DNA of 64,000 nucleotides from Cephalopachus bancanus (GCA_027257055.1 JAPVLO010000040.1:84501-148500); one strand, 5' to 3'. Shown: positions 10,927 to 24,320, counted from the first letter of the stretch. Notes: generated by a model from the letters alone, not told the origin. Program-made: numbers and translations.

Positions 10927-13020
10927 AAGTGACATACCCCAACTTAGAAAGTAAAAAAATAGGAAGGAGATACATTATTATGGTTCTTGCATAAAGATTG
11001 GTAGAATAATGATAGTAGAGTCTGGAAAAATGACTTCTGAGCTTCATTCTATCATTCCAGCAGAAAGACTTGTCTTAATGAGGAACCAAAGGAAAACTGA
11101 CACAGAGGTCTAATCCAAAGGAGGGAGAAATAGAGGGAAGAGGGGGCAGAAAATAAATGCCACAGCAGAGAATGACTCATGTGCTGAGAAGAAATCAGGG
11201 TATCACAAAGGCCTTCAGTTCACTCAATGACTCATTTCCTGGTCCTCTAGGATTTTTGTGTTTAAGATTGTTCATGCATTGCTTACCTGATCCTGTCTAG
11301 CATATCAGTTTTGCAATGACTACAGAAACCAACATAGATATATCCTGATATAAAAATCTGGAAAAGGCTGAGTTTTGTAAAGAAAACTAGAAAGCAGGAA
11401 CACCAAACCCAGGAACAATAGACCATTTCTTCCTCCTTTAGAAGATCCCATCAGCAAAATATTATTTACTGGCCCTTAAAATATGGGTAACATGGAGGCA
11501 TAGTCAAGGACATACAATAATTGTTTTATTAACTATCTCATTATGTTGGTGAAGATAACATTGTTATGGAGTGGAATTTGTTGCTATTACTTCCATACTC
11601 ATGAGTCCATTAAAGATAAAAACTGGAAAGTGAAACGCTGAAGCTCACTTATACCACATGAAGAAAAAGTGAGATATCTTGGGTCTTTATGTGTGTCTGG
11701 GTAGGTTGGGTGTTTTGGACTTTTTAAGCTGCCTCTAGCTTAAACACTTTGCTTTAGGACGATAGAAAAATTCTTTTTAGGAAAACAATTGTATTTTTGT
11801 TTAGAAAAACTCACAAATACTTTTCTTTAGACATACAAATTCAAAGCCAGAAACTAACATGAAGTAGAAATTAGGAGGGAAATATTCTGCACAACATATT
11901 AATAGAGTTTCTGTCAGTTCTTCAGACAGCAAAATTTGAAAGTCCCAGAGCAGAGAGAAAAGAGAAGTAAAGGCTGAGTAAGGAGGACTAAACCAATAGT
12001 ACGGTGACCAGCAAGGTCTTTAAAAAAAGGCAGCCAGGGAATGTCAGCAACTGAGGACACCTTAGTTATGGCTCATCCTTTAGTCATTTCTCACCTGCTC
12101 TATTCTGAAGCAAAAGCTTCCTTTATCATTCCTGGTGCTCAGTAAAAGTTTGTTGTACACAATGGCCTCCTGTTAGTGATCTTGAGAAGTCTAAATCATG
12201 ACTATTTCTCATTTGTTTAAAAAAAAGGGCAAAAAAGAGCAGCAGTTTCTGAAGGCAAGATAGAAAGTGGAGTGAGGGGATAGCCAAGATAAGCAAAAAT
12301 CTTTAGAAAATGAGCAGAAGGTAGTATGTGAGCCTTTTTCCCAACCTTAGAGATCTCAGAGATGTTGGAATAGATTAGGGTATTTGTCAATACTCAATTT
12401 GGGGGGGCTCTAGGCATTTCATTATAGCACTAACAGTTCAGAGTGGTGGGCACTCATAAAATTTGTGCTGAACTTCTGTGCCTAAAAAATTGGGAATTGT
12501 AAAAAGCATGTAGTTGCTACAAACTGGGAAGAATAGGTGGTTGCAAACAGATTCTGCCCGTCACTCTAAATTAGAGCTGGCTGAACACAGAAATCATAGG
12601 AATGCTGGAAAATTACTACTCTGCTCTCTGAATCAGTGAATTTGCTTTCCCAAGACTATTCCATTCCTGTGCCCAATACAAAAGCCAACTAAATTTTGGA
12701 AGGGAGTTACTATCTCTTGAGAACTTCCTACAATAGTGTTGGGTTATACTAAATTGTTTGCTTCACTCTAGTCTTGGTTTGGCAAGCTGCTTATTCACCA
12801 TTCATGTGCCCTTATTTCTTGTTAACTGAACAAATTTTGTTGAGGCATCTACTTCTTCATCGTGTGGTTCTGGGGATCATGACTGCATCACCAATTTCTG
12901 CGAATAGATAATAATTCACAAAATAGAGAATGTTGAGGATGTTTCATGTACAGTAAGGAAATTGGAACTTCATAAGGATTAGAAATAGGAATTAAAAAGT
13001 TAATCAGATGCCAAGTCACC
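10927..13020. other. Unassigned intergenic sequence, about 2.1 kb
   Basis: No gene, RNA or confident repeat seen on either strand. An L2-like phrase ('tggtgctcagtaaaagtttgttg') lies near 12130-12160. A G-run is at 12402-12407. Open frames are all short. Confidence 0.5.
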
Positions 13021-13043
13021 TCTCTCTTTCTCTGTATCTCTCC

Positions 13044-13134
<91 letters not shown>
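13021..13134. repeat. (TC)n followed by (CA)n compound microsatellite
   Basis: A TC tract with interruptions (13021-13078) abuts an uninterrupted CA tract (13080-13134). The minus-strand open frame through it translates only the repeat. Confidence 0.97.
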
Positions 13135-13136
<2 letters not shown>

Positions 13137-14129
13137 CTTAAAAATCTCTTCTCCTCACTCTTCCCAACATCCTGATCTGTTCTGAAGACAAGCACATGGC
13201 CCATATATGTCCCCCCTCCCAACCCTGGCTTTACATGGTTTCCTAGAAAAGGGACACAACAAAGACCAACAAGTCTTTGAGTCCTGACTCCAGATTCCCT
13301 GCCAATTAGTCCGGTTTGGCCTGCTATGTCATTTCTGGCTCAACCAGCTGTGGCTTGGGAGTTAGACTCAGAGTCTAAGGATTCCCAAAGGTGTCTTCTC
13401 AGGAGGATGAGCTATGATACTCTCTAACAAGGAGTGTATGAACACTGAGGAGCAATGAGGGTTTCTAGTGTTTAATTTTAGACAATCCTCCATGTCCAGG
13501 CATCCTAAAAGGAGTGGAAATTCACATGGGATGTACCCCCTGTATCTTTGAGTGGTGTCGCACATATAATATAGTTTTTAATTTGTCCAGAAACTTTTGT
13601 TTTAAACTTTCTTCAACATGGTGAGAATGCAAATTACAACTATATGGCCTGTTTCCTCTACATCCCGAGAGTCTGATGATACAGCCTAGGTGCACAAATT
13701 CCAGAGTCCAGAGTTTAACTCAAGAACAGTACTTAGAACAATAATTGCAGGGAATGAGTGAATAAATGAGTGAATGAGTGAGTGAGTGAGTAGGCATGTG
13801 GCCCAATCAGGACCAATTATGTCCTTTTGGGGAATTGACATGGATCTTGGAGAATAATCACTCACAAAAGAAATGTGTAAGCCTGGAGCTGCTTAGGGTC
13901 TTTCATTTGCCTGAATAGGAGGAAGACTAAAATAAAAGAAACAAGAATACAAAACAGATGTGTGAGAACAAAAGAATTGTCTAAGCCCTGGACCCAGCCA
14001 TGCCTGCCCTTGGACTCCCTAGTTGTATATGCTTAAGCTTGTTTTTTTCTTATATCCCTACCTGACAAATTTGTGATACCCAGTTAACTCTGCTGGGTAT
14101 TGTATATTCATATTTATCCTATGGGCGTA
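13135..14129. other. Unassigned sequence with a (GAGT)n tract
   Basis: No gene recognised. A GAGT/GAAT tetranucleotide repeat lies at about 13755-13791. Confidence 0.5.
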
Positions 14130-14395
14130 GTTTGAGTGTCACCTTCTCTCGACAATCTTTCATGGCAATCCTTCTCAGAGCAGAAATAATGCCCCATCTA
14201 TTCACCAACATGGCATTCTGAGTCTGTCTTTCAAATGACACTTAAGCCATGTTATCACAGCGGTCTTGTGTACTTCCCACATGATTATAAGCAAGGACAA
14301 AGGACAAAGAACATAACTGTCTTTTTCATCATGGAAACACAAACATGTTGAAGAGTGACGAACACGTAAAGGGTACTCAATAATTTTTAATAAAA
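14130..14395 (+). mobile_element. L2 LINE 3' fragment
   Basis: L2 3'-end landmarks occur in order: a 'gtcaccttctctcga' opening, a 'cacttaagccatgttatcaca' region, 'acttcccacatgattataagc', 'aacataactgtcttttt', and the closing 'gggtactcaataatttttaat'. Confidence 0.65.
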
Positions 14396-15864
14396 TATCA
14401 CTGGAAATAACTCTCCCACATTCTACACATGCACAGAATGTGTTCTACCTTCTTGTAAAAATTTCAGATTAGTAGTATTTCAACAGAATTGGACCAATTC
14501 TCTTGAGCCTGTCCAATAAAAACAAAGGAACAATATAATCACCCACTCTTTTCAGCTTCATTAAGTAGGGAATTGGAGGTAAAACTAGAAGCCAGACAGC
14601 ACTTGGGAATGTGATACATGCCTTTTAAAGGACTTAAAAAGAACAATTATGAAGACAGGGTTCTACAGTTAAAACGAATCTTAATTGAATCAGTCTGGAA
14701 AGAGAGGCCTGAATTAGATTTAAAGGAAAGTTTAAGGGATTCTTCATAATTGAGTAAGTTAATTCAAAACATTCACAGTCTAATAGTTTCGTCCACTCCT
14801 AAGACTAGATTGAGCAGAAGAGGACAAATTAGTAAGAAGCAGTTCTGTAAAATTTATACCACATAATCTGCTCTTTTTTTCCTGGATGGGCTAAGACCTG
14901 GAGCAGTGGGGAAATTGGATGGTAGGGTAAAATTGTGCCTCAAACTGAAGATTGAGATATGCAAAATCAAAGAATTAACAGAGGCTTCTATTCCAGAGAT
15001 AAAACCAATTAAAACACCCAAAGCCACGTTAACAAATCTAAATAAAGTCTAAACCGAAGAAACAAGTTCATTTGCCTGCCTGGAACACAGCAAACATAGA
15101 ACATTTTTATGCATACCTAGAATGCATAAAATTACAGGCGTATGAAAGGATCATTTAAGAGAGACATAAGCATTAAGCAAACTGAACATACTAGGGATTC
15201 GTGAAGAAGGGAGGACCATGGGGGATGCTCCAGAAGGAAGCCATTCTGACCGTGACTGAGTTTATGCAATTCAAGAATAACAGCAAAATGACTGAGTGCT
15301 GAATGTAGGCACTACAGTCTTAAACACTAGAAAATTCATAGATTAAAATGATTACTTCAAGCTATACCACTGTATGAATTTTTATACTCTATCCCCAAAA
15401 CTTGTTGAAATAAGGTAGGGCATAACTGACTTAACAAGAGATTGTGAATATACCTAGATGAGTTAAAAACAGCCCCTGCACCATGGAAGTCCACAGTCAT
15501 ATAGAAGATATAACATGTGACTGCTAACATTCAGAAAGCCAAGCCAACCAAGCAAAAGCAGCATGACATTTTCAAATAAAGTGATGTTGTTAAATAAATT
15601 GATTAAAATACAGGGAGATGGAAAGTGATTAGGTAGATCACTTTATAGGTAGATCAGACACCCTGTAAATTTAAACAGCATTTAATTAGAAAACAAAACA
15701 AAAGAACTTCTAGGTAGAGAAACTAGCACAAAACTCCTAGATAGAGAGGTGTACATAGATTTCAGGAACATTTTTGGCAGTCCAAAAAGTATTTTTAATG
15801 TTATTACTACAACCTCTATGGCACAACTATTTTTATTACAAAAAAAATTATTTTTAAAATACTT
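14396..15864. other. Unassigned intergenic sequence
   Basis: AT-rich DNA with no gene, RNA or named repeat recognised. No open frame of note. Confidence 0.5.
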
Positions 15865-16025
15865 TCACATAATTTATTTTGTTATCCTCTTTATAATCCT
15901 ATGAGATGGATAGAAGTGACTTTATTCCCATTTTACATATGAAGAAATTAAAATTTAGATGAATGAATCAAAATGGCACAGTCCAAACTAAAAGTTTTCC
16001 AGCTACAAATCTGAGACTTTCTTCT
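15865..16025 (-). mobile_element. MIR SINE, reverse strand
   Basis: On the + strand the MIR reverse-complement landmarks appear: 'ataatcctatgagatgg', 'cccattttacatatgaag', 'aaattaaaatttag', and further on 'ctacaaatctgagac'. Confidence 0.65.
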
Positions 16026-16366
16026 GTTTAACAAATCCAGAAACATAGGACAATAATGGAGGAAAAGGTCATTAGAGTAACTAGAACCACACTGTGTAAC
16101 ATCTTTCATGGTCCCCTCAAAAGTTTAGCGTTTAACCTATAAATACTCAATAATCATTATTTCATTATTACTTCACAATCTTTAACAAGGACTACCAACT
16201 TCGGATCTGTTTCAAACCTGTTTTGGGAAAGATAAAGTGACGTGAATTAGTCATTATTTTTAGCCAAAGGTTTTGGTGGTTCACACACAAATCTCTAGAG
16301 GAGTCTCAAGCCACTTCTTACCTTTCTCTCTCCTGTACCTATACAACAGAAAGGGGCTTTAATATA
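16026..16366. other. Unassigned sequence
   Basis: Nothing recognised. Confidence 0.4.
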
Positions 16367-16864
16367 TGTTGTGGTGGGCAGCCAGAGGAACTCCAGCAAT
16401 CCTGGGCTCATACTTTAGTGTGCCCTTCCATCCCCCGGATTGTGAACTGAAATTGTTGATTCACTTCTAACAATTAGAAAACAACTGAAGTGATAGGATG
16501 CCAGGCATAATTAGGTTTTCAAAAGACTGTAGCTTCCATCCCCGGCACTGCCTCTCTGGGGGCGGCCAGCTGTCATGCCATTGTGGGAATGCTGTGGAGA
16601 AGGCCATGTACTTAAGGATTAAAGTCTGTACACAACCTTGTAAGTGACTTGGAAGTGAATGCTTTCCTATAGGTCAAGCCTTCCAGTAAGACCACAGCCT
16701 TCCTTGACAACTTGATCGAAAGCTCATGAGAGACTGTGAATGGCAAACATTTAGTTTATGGCCAAAATCTTGACCCACATTTAATGTGAGATAATAAATG
16801 CTGGTTGTTTGAAACTGGTAAGCTAGAGGGCAATTTGTTACACAGTAATAGATAACTGATACAA
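16367..16864 (+). mobile_element. MLT1-type LTR (ERVL-MaLR)
   Basis: A solitary long terminal repeat of the old MaLR group. It opens TGTTGTGGTGGGCAG. The centre has 'gattgtgaactgaaat' and 'ggtcaagccttccagtaagac'. The end has 'gagataataaatgctggttg', 'ggcaatttgttacacag' and 'taatagataactgatac', all in MLT1 order. The AATAAA polyadenylation signal lies in the 'gagataataaatg' phrase near 16790. I found no clear target duplication, which fits its age. No MaLR internal sequence is attached. Confidence 0.85.
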
Positions 16865-18204
16865 ATTTTGAAGATTAGAGGAATCTTCGAGAATATACAA
16901 AGTGCTAATATTTATTTTGCTTGTTTTTCCTAAAAGCATGGTATCAGATAAAGAGATTATAATCAACAGGGCTAGAGCAGCACTCAGAGGTCTTTATTTC
17001 CAAAGGGCTATATGGATAATTCTGAAGTACACCAAAGTTTGAACTAGACTGTAAATATACCTAGAGTATTGGCATAGTTAAGTTTAATATATAGGCTTAA
17101 TTAAGAAAATGGAGGTTAAAAAAAAATCTGGTGTTTGGCATATAGTGAGTACTCAACAAAATTTTATTTTCTCCCTGGCTAGTTGAGTTTGACTTCAGAA
17201 AAGAACTACATATGTTAACACTTACAAGGGCAATACTATCAGTGTAAAAAGTATGAACGAATACTGTTTTTCCCCTCAAGGATTGAATATAAAGCTGTCA
17301 CCTTGTTTTTGTTTTGTTTTGCTTTAAGTCAAAAAGGATAGAGCAATTGGAAAAATAAGATTTAGCCAGAGGTCTAAGTGGCCACCCAAACTTCTCAATC
17401 CTCAGAAAAAATAATATTCAGAAAGAATATTATTGCTGATTTAAAAAAGCATTTTTTAGCTGAATAGATGTTGAGAGAGATGCAAGATTTCATATATACA
17501 TACACATACGTGTATATATGTGTATATTTCCACAAATATATGTAACTATATATGTATATGTAAATACACACATATGACCCTGAACCCTAACTAGAGAATG
17601 AATGTGTTGCATTGCCTAAAGCTGTGTATTTTTTCCTTTAAATACACAGAAGCTACCCTCCCAGTGAGCTGTCTGCATGCATTTATCATCCTGGAAGCAG
17701 GGCACCAACAAGTTCTAACAGACGATGTGGAATTAGAGTCAAACAAAGACATATGTCGCCCGATGGCTCATACACCACATTGCACAATGAACCCAAAGTG
17801 AAAGTTCTTTGTCCTGGCAGCTCACAGTTGGCAGCTTCTTCCTCCCCCCCCACTCTCAGAGACTTTTCCCGCCAGCACACTCTTCTACTTGTTTATGCTC
17901 CCTGTCTGCTGTGTCTTCCTCCTTGCTGCAGCTAATTCCACTCAAGTGCCACGTGACCTTTGATTTCCCTACATTTGGGGTCATGCAAGTAGCAAAAGTG
18001 ACTGCTGAAGAACAAAGATGCCAGCCAAGATAGAAAGGGCAGGAACTTAGCTAAATTCCAAGTCTGGTTTTTAACTAGCTAAATTACTCATCTGACCTTT
18101 TTCTGTTTCTCAACCTTTGCCGCATGTGTACACTTGAACATATCTCTTAACCTCTAAGAGGTTCCAAATTCTTGGGATTATCAAGAATTATAAGAACACA
18201 TCAA
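16865..18204. other. Unassigned sequence with AT dinucleotide-rich patch
   Basis: No gene recognised. An L2-like end phrase ('ggcatatagtgagtactcaac') occurs near 17137-17160. A TATA/CATA-rich patch spans about 17490-17575. The stretch 17640-18040 is somewhat richer in GC and carries overlapping open frames of 60-74 codons on both strands, none with a recognisable domain. Confidence 0.45.
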
Positions 18205-18352
18205 ACTGAACATGGTGTGTGCCTGTAGTTCTAGCTACTTAGGAGGCTGAAGCAAGAGGATCACTTGATTGAGACCAGGAGTTCAGATCTAACCTGGTCA
18301 ACATAGTGAGTCCACATCTGTAAGAAATAAATAAATAAATAAATAAATAGAT
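18205..18352 (+). mobile_element. Alu-type monomer (FLAM-like) with (AAAT)n tail
   Basis: A single arm only: 'tggtgtgtgcctgtagttc', 'agctacttaggaggctgaag', 'gaggatcacttga', 'caacatagtgagtccacatctg', then AAAT repeats at about 18328-18350. It is older than the dimeric young Alus. Confidence 0.75.
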
Positions 18353-19409
18353 CTCTGTAAAACACTATTACAACACTGGTGCATAGTAAGAGCTCTTTAA
18401 AGGTTAACTCATATTGATGCAGCAGTTTTATTATATTTTACTTTTGTATGTAAACCATATAAAAATTTGCATATATATAAGCTAATACATATATGCAAAT
18501 CTATACGTGCATATGTATCTCCATGGGATCACTGAAGGAATTAAATGAGATAATCTATGCAATGCAGTCACCATAGGGAAGACACATTATATTAATGCAA
18601 TCAAAAATATTTCAAATTCCTTCCCTTCCTTTTTCCTTTTTTGCAGAAATCTTCCAACGGGTAGGAAGTTATGTCAACAATAGGTAGAACAAAAGATTTA
18701 TCTGTTCCAGAAAGACCATTACCAGCCCCTTCAAGTAACTTCAGAACATTACAGATTTCAAAATCTTAAGAGGGTCTCTGACAGGGCCTTGTGCTTCCTA
18801 ACAGTTTCTTGGAGTTCCATTTTTCTCCACATTCCAAAATAATGTCTGACATTTCCTTATGAGAATAAAAACAAAGAAAAAATTATTAAAACCTGAAATA
18901 GAGTTTGTTCCAGAGATTCTTACACTCTAATCTTACTCGGAATAAAGTGTTTGGAGAAATCTCATTGTGACAAAGACCAGTAACTGTTCAACAAAAGTTT
19001 TTGTTTCTCTTCCACGGTATAGAGGTGTTGCTGGGACATAGCAGCTCAGCCAAGAACTATAATCCTCAGCTCCTGTTCCATGGTAAAGCAAACTTGTAAT
19101 TGAGTTCAGATCAATAGTAGGAGCAAACTTTGTGGCTTGATCCCACTCAACATCTTCCTGGATAATCCTCAATTCTCCCACTTCCCCATCTGCCAGCCAA
19201 TTGGATGTGAACAAACAGCTCAATCTTAAAAAACAAACTTTTAAAATGACAGATCCTCTACTTCACCTGGGTCTCTCTGAAGCCATGCATGGAAAAATTT
19301 ACAAGCACCACCATCATCAATCAACGTGTATGCAAGCAAGAGATAACTCACTATGTTAGAACATTGAGATTCTGTGTCCTACCTGTTAGAGTAACTGGTG
19401 TTTGCTTTA
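18353..19409. other. Unassigned sequence
   Basis: No gene or confident repeat. The minus-strand open frame at 18933-19223 (96 codons) shows no recognisable domain, and nothing supports it as a gene. Confidence 0.45.
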
Positions 19410-19560
19410 ACAAACACATCTATTGTCTATCTATAATGTCCCAGGAGCTTTCTAAGCACTGGTAACAAAATGATAGACAAAGTAAGAATGGTTTATGTCC
19501 TCATGGAGACTAAATATGGAAAGAGAAACATAATTTTCAAAAGAATTACAACACTCCTGC
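19410..19560 (+). repeat. Ancient dispersed repeat, same type as 7580
   Basis: Contains 'cccaggagctttctaagcac', 'tggtaacaaaatgatagac' and 'atgtcctcatggagactaa' in the same order as the copies at 7580 and 36870. Confidence 0.45.
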
Positions 19561-20229
19561 GTTTAGCACTGTGTCTAAAGGGTATGATATTTTAGGTAAT
19601 AATGCATCTGAAGAAAGAGGTACTTCTATTTGGGGAAAGCAGCTGTGTCAGAGTTCTAGGAGAATAACAGATTCAGACCAAGTCTCAGGTCAGCAGGTTT
19701 TATGGTCTATGTGTAGAATATTTACCACCTGGCCTCAAATGGGTCTAAGCCTGAGCATTACCCTCTGGCCACTCCTGATACTGTCTTGCTTCAAGATTCA
19801 TTGCCTAACTTATTTCTGAGTAGGAAGTATATTACTTTGATATGATTCAGTAATGGGCCCATGACTTAAGTCATTTACATGAGTAACATCCCTTGGTCTT
19901 TAAAAATGGTGAGAAAGAGGCATTTTCTTTTATTTAAGGCTATTCAACTGTAGGCTATGGACCAAGATCAGTTTATGACCATTCTTCTGCTATATCAAGC
20001 CCCTTTGCTCAAGAACAAAGCCAATGTATAGAAAATCAGGGCTGAGGCTGTAATGCCAAAATGGATATTTCAGCTATATAAGCCATGATTTTTTTCCATT
20101 AAAACAACTTGAGCTATTTCTGTCACATGAAACCTAGAGAATCCTTGTGAATCTATTCTTACCTCTCTATAAAGTTCACTTACTAATACTTACAATACAA
20201 TTTCTTATCTTGCAATATGTCAGAGTTAC
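19561..20229. other. Unassigned sequence
   Basis: Nothing recognised; no supported gene. Confidence 0.4.
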
Positions 20230-20400
20230 AACACAGTAAAGTGGAAAGAACGGGAGTTTTTGAATTACCACTGAATAGTCATGTGATCCTAGACAAGTTA
20301 CCTAACATGGTTGAATACAAGCATACCATTATTAAAGATGTGGATAAAAATATTATGGTACCCAGGGCTCCTGGAATGAAAAAGTGAGACTGCGAGATTA
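20230..20400 (+). mobile_element. MIR SINE
   Basis: Decayed MIR core: 'agtcatgtgatcctagac', 'aagttacctaacatgg', 'aaagatgtggataaaaatat', in the right order. Confidence 0.55.
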
Positions 20401-21377
20401 AAGATTTGACATATGGTGGAACGAGTTAACAGTATAACACAGATGTTTTTCTTATATTATACTTAAAAATAATGAATTAAACAATTATTTTAAAAAGTAA
20501 AATATATAAGTGGGTACAACATTCAAAAGGGAAAGAAGAAAGACCCAGGTGCTAGAAACTGGTACTATAAGCTGTTCTTGAATGTTGGACTGAGAAATAC
20601 AGACAAGATGGAAGTCTTAAAGGTGACTTTAGGAATTCGAATCATGTATAAGGACAGAGGACTTTGCTATTTGGCCATGGTATCTAGATCTTTTTAAATG
20701 AGCTCCCTGCATAAAGTTAGGGCCTGAGAAAGCCAATACCTAAGTGATGAAGAGATCAGAGCAGCAGTGTTCACAGCCAGGGAAAGAGGGAGTGACATTT
20801 GTCTCTAGCCAAATCTCTGGGTGAGGAGAAATGCAAGGTCATTCATGAGAAATTATTAAGCACCCAAAACTTCATGAAGTGCTGGTATAGAAGTAAAATT
20901 ACTTTATCTGAATTGCTTAGTAAATGCTAAACCTCTATCTATATTAACAAATTAACTTCCATCAGACCAGGAACATATAGGGGAAAGAAATTTCAAAATT
21001 TTCTGCAACAACATTTACAAAATCCAAAAATCTCCCATCAACACCCACAATAAAAATAACCCATAGGAGCACATCTATTCTGATATAAATATTTTGACAC
21101 TAGATTTCTTTTAATATAAGTAGGACAAATACTAACTAAACAAATTCAGAATGCATTAATATGGTTAAAGGTGGCTTTTATATATTATAAAATGAATAAT
21201 TCACCAGAAAGATATAATCCTGCCTTGTGTGTGCTTTAAAACATAGCTTTTAATAGTAAAAGCAAAAATGATGAATAGTTGATTAATGAAAGAATATTTA
21301 ATGAACAATTTTACCACATCACTACAAGAAAATCATAAACCAAAGAAAAATATTAAAGATATAGAAGAAAGATTGAC
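20401..21377. other. Unassigned sequence
   Basis: AT-rich; no gene or confident repeat recognised. Confidence 0.45.
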
Positions 21378-21440
21378 AATTTTTTTTTGTAAATGGCCAG
21401 TTAGTAAATATTTTAGACATTGTGGGCTACATATAGTCTA
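21378..21440. mobile_element. hAT-Charlie-like DNA transposon fragment
   Basis: The phrase 'ttgtaaatggccagttagt' followed by 'aaatattttagacattgtgg' and 'gctacatatagtct' matches a widespread non-autonomous hAT element. The fragment is cut by the L1 end at 21441. Exact family not assigned. Confidence 0.45.
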
Positions 21441-21522
21441 ATATTATACTTTTTTTATATAAAGATGTGGGTACAATTCAGGATTAGGTATACAAACATT
21501 GATTATGCAGGTACCCTTTGTC
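21441..21522 (-). mobile_element. Very short L1 3' end, reverse strand
   Basis: The reverse complement of this stretch matches the last ~80 bases of the L1 3' UTR at 2516-5549, including GCAGGTACCCTT and the AAAGATGTGGGTACAATTCAG segment. It is a severely 5'-truncated copy of the same lineage. Confidence 0.8.
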
Positions 21523-21699
21523 TCTATATTATTCTCTCCCTCTTTTTCTCTATTGAGTCTGTATGATATACAACATATGCATAATTATATATGTATGTGT
21601 ATATTATATATATATATACACATACATATATACAAAAGTATTCATTCCCTTAAGGATGCAAAAACCATTCTCACAGACCACACAGAACAAGTCTGAGCT
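21523..21699. repeat. AT-rich / TATA microsatellite-like stretch
   Basis: TATA and CATA dinucleotide-rich sequence at about 21580-21640 between two L1 pieces. The true 5' end of the following L1 may lie in it. Confidence 0.55.
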
Positions 21700-23580
21700 T
21701 CCACCCAGATGGTGACAGAATTGGTCAGAGTGTGTGAGTCTCTGCATAAATGAGTGGGTTCAGGGACGAATATGCATACAAGTATGTCAGAGAGTGGTTG
21801 TGTGAGTGTCTAATTGAGTGGGGATGTGGCAGCAGCCCCATATGACAACTCAGTTCCCAGCACAATCCAGAGCAATCCGTGGTCCAGAGGAAGGCACCAT
21901 ATTTATTGGTGATGAAATTTGAAAGAAATCAGTGAAAAACACCACAGCCAGCCCCACTCACCACCACAGCCTGCAGTGCCAGATCTGACATCAGCAGCAG
22001 GAATTGTGAAAGAAATGCAACAGAGAAACTAGCCACCAAGTCCCAACAGAGGATGAGACACAGGGCAGTCCCTACTGTGTTCATCTTGGTGTTCGAGCAG
22101 ACACAGGCTCCAGCCTGCCCATGTGAACAGTGATGATAATATCTGAGGCTGAGGGACAAATCCAACACCTCTTTGAGGTAGATCAGTGCCAACCCCAAAA
22201 GGGTGCCCTGAGTGCAGTATCCCCAGAGTGACTGACCCGCCGAGGATACCCAGGCACCCTGTCTCCTTAGCTGAAACATTTGCAGGTCTATGACTGCAAC
22301 AAGAGACAAAGAATCCAGTCCACAATGGATAAGTGGTGGCAAGTTTTAAAGTGACCCAGCTCCTTTTTTTTAATGGGGTTGGGAGGTCAGAATCTCACTG
22401 CTGCTCAACTGGAGTGCAGTGGTACACTTATGGACACTGCAGCCTTGCCCCACTGGGCTTGAGTGATCTTTTTGTCTCCCAAGTGGCTGCAACTGGCTGA
22501 TTTTTTATCTGCTGTGGAGAGGAGATCTTGCCAGGCTGCCCAGGCTGGTGTCAGGCCTCTGGTGAGAGGCAGTCCTCTCATTTCTGCCCCCTGGGATGCT
22601 GGGATTATAGGCATGAGTCACCACTCCCAGTCTGCCCAGTTCCCTATTCCCAGCAATTCATGAGACATGTGAGCCAGATGGGAAGCATCCTGATTAGCAC
22701 ACACAGAGAGAGCTGAACACAAGCGAATCAGTTGTGGGCAATCCACACCCTCCCCCTCTACTGCATGGTGAGCAGGGGCACATACTAGAGGTAAGAATTC
22801 CCTCCCCTCTGCTGCAACCCAAGAGCAGAGGTGCTTGGGTCACACCTACAAGAAACTTGAACCTTCACAAACTGCCACAAGAAGGCACTCAAGGATTACC
22901 TAAGGGTTTTTTTGTTTGTTTTGTTTTATTCTTTATCCTTCTTTTTTCACACAAGGGCATATATGAGTGTAAAATCTCCTTATATTGTTGGTTTTAGATT
23001 TTTTTCTACTTTTTTCTACTTTCTGTTTTTTTCTTTCACTTCTTTACTGGTTTGTTTGTCTGTTTGCTAGTTTGTTAGTTTCTACTTCTTTTCTTCCTTC
23101 TCTTCATTGTCCTTTATTCTCCCTTCTCTCTTTTTTAGTTCCTTCCCTTTCCCTTGTGTTATTTTATACCCAGGGAAGATACATATGTACTCATTGCATG
23201 GACCTACTGTAAGGTGGAGAAAAGTGGGTCTCCGGGGGCCCACACTCCAGTCAGTGAACATTGTGATCTGCAGGCAAAATGTCAAATTCTAGCACTACCC
23301 AACAAATCTTATTCAAATCTCAAAGCTGCAAAAGGATATCACTGCACCTCAACCTCTACCTGGATTCAAAATCAAACAAATCCAGAGACTTACCAAAGGA
23401 AAAATAGGTGAAACAAAAAGAAGTGAAAACTGTTCCCTCTCTCATTGAGCAATGAATTAAAGGGAAAAAGAAAAATCTGTCACAAATGAAGTGAAATCAA
23501 AGAAAAAAAAAACAGGTACACTCAAAGTCCTTAAAGGATGGTGTACAAGAATAAAATTTTGGAACTCAAACAATGAAGAG
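21700..23580 (+). other. Presumed L1 5' UTR/leader
   Basis: Placed by position: it lies immediately upstream of the ORF1-like segment and has L1-leader composition, including a GC-richer first part and a pyrimidine-rich stretch (22905-23150). An internal Alu (22364) interrupts it. Several 60-137 codon open frames on both strands in 21929-22342 have no recognisable domains. Promoter function cannot be judged from this one copy. Confidence 0.55.
22364..22632 (-). mobile_element. Older Alu in the L1 leader
   Basis: Reverse-strand Alu: T-run, a degraded 'gaggtcagaatctcactgc', 'ggagtgcagtggtacac', then 'gggatgctgggattatagg' and 'catgagtcaccac'. Flanks resemble each other only loosely (CCCAGCTCC at 22355-22363, CCCAGTTCC at 22635-22643). 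It lacks the young-subfamily hairpin. Confidence 0.8.
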
Positions 23581-24320
23581 TGCACAAATTGGCTGGTCTC
23601 AGATCACAAATGCATATAGAAGAGATGAATAAGAAGCAAAGGAGGCAAGAAGAAAACATGAAAGAATTAATTACTGAGATTAATGCTTTAAAAAATACAG
23701 TAAATGGAATAAATAATAAACTGACAAGCATGGAGAAAAGAACTAAGGCAGAAGAAAGAATCTCAGAGCTTGAAGACCAAAATATGGAACTCACCCAAAC
23801 TGTTAAAAACATGGGAAGGAAGTTTAAAAACATGGAAAAAAGTCTTCAAGAGATGTGTGATAATATTTAGAGACCAAACTTATGACTGATCGGTAACCCT
23901 GAAGTAGAAAAGGAGAATGACAGCAGCCTAGAACAAACATTCCATAAACTCAGCCAAGAAAACTCTCTGCATCTCATCAGAGATGAGACCATCCAAACAC
24001 AAAAATTCAGAAAACTCTGCAAGGCACCAAATGAGATGACCAATTCCTGGACACATAGTAATTCGCTTACACAAAGTAGATATAAAAGAAAAAATCCTAA
24101 AGACAGTGAGAGAAAAAGGTTAGACTACCTATTAGGGAAAACCAATTAGAATAGCAGAAGATTAAGCTATAAAAATACTACAGTCTAGAAGAGACTGGAG
24201 TCCAATCTTCAAAGTTCTCAAAGATAAGCAATTCCAATCAAGAATTTCCTACCCAGCTAAGCTTCATCAATTACAGAGAACTAAAATCCTTCCCAGACAT
24301 TCAACCACTAAATGTCTATG
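23580..24320 (+). pseudogene. L1 ORF1 remnant
   Basis: ORF1 encodes the L1 RNA-binding chaperone with an N-terminal coiled coil. The 96-codon frame from 23580 is rich in E, K, N and L in heptad-like order (KELITEINALKNTVN, EERISELEDQNMELT) and ends at a stop near 23867. Downstream, decayed RRM/C-terminal sequence continues in other frames to about 24320, for instance a 'caagaatttcctacccagc' phrase near 24240. Too broken to encode ORF1p. Confidence 0.75.

Noticed and set aside
21929..22342. 137-codon minus-strand open frame with hydrophobic stretches
   Set aside because: It lies in the presumed L1 leader, overlaps another frame, and has no recognised domain or splice context.
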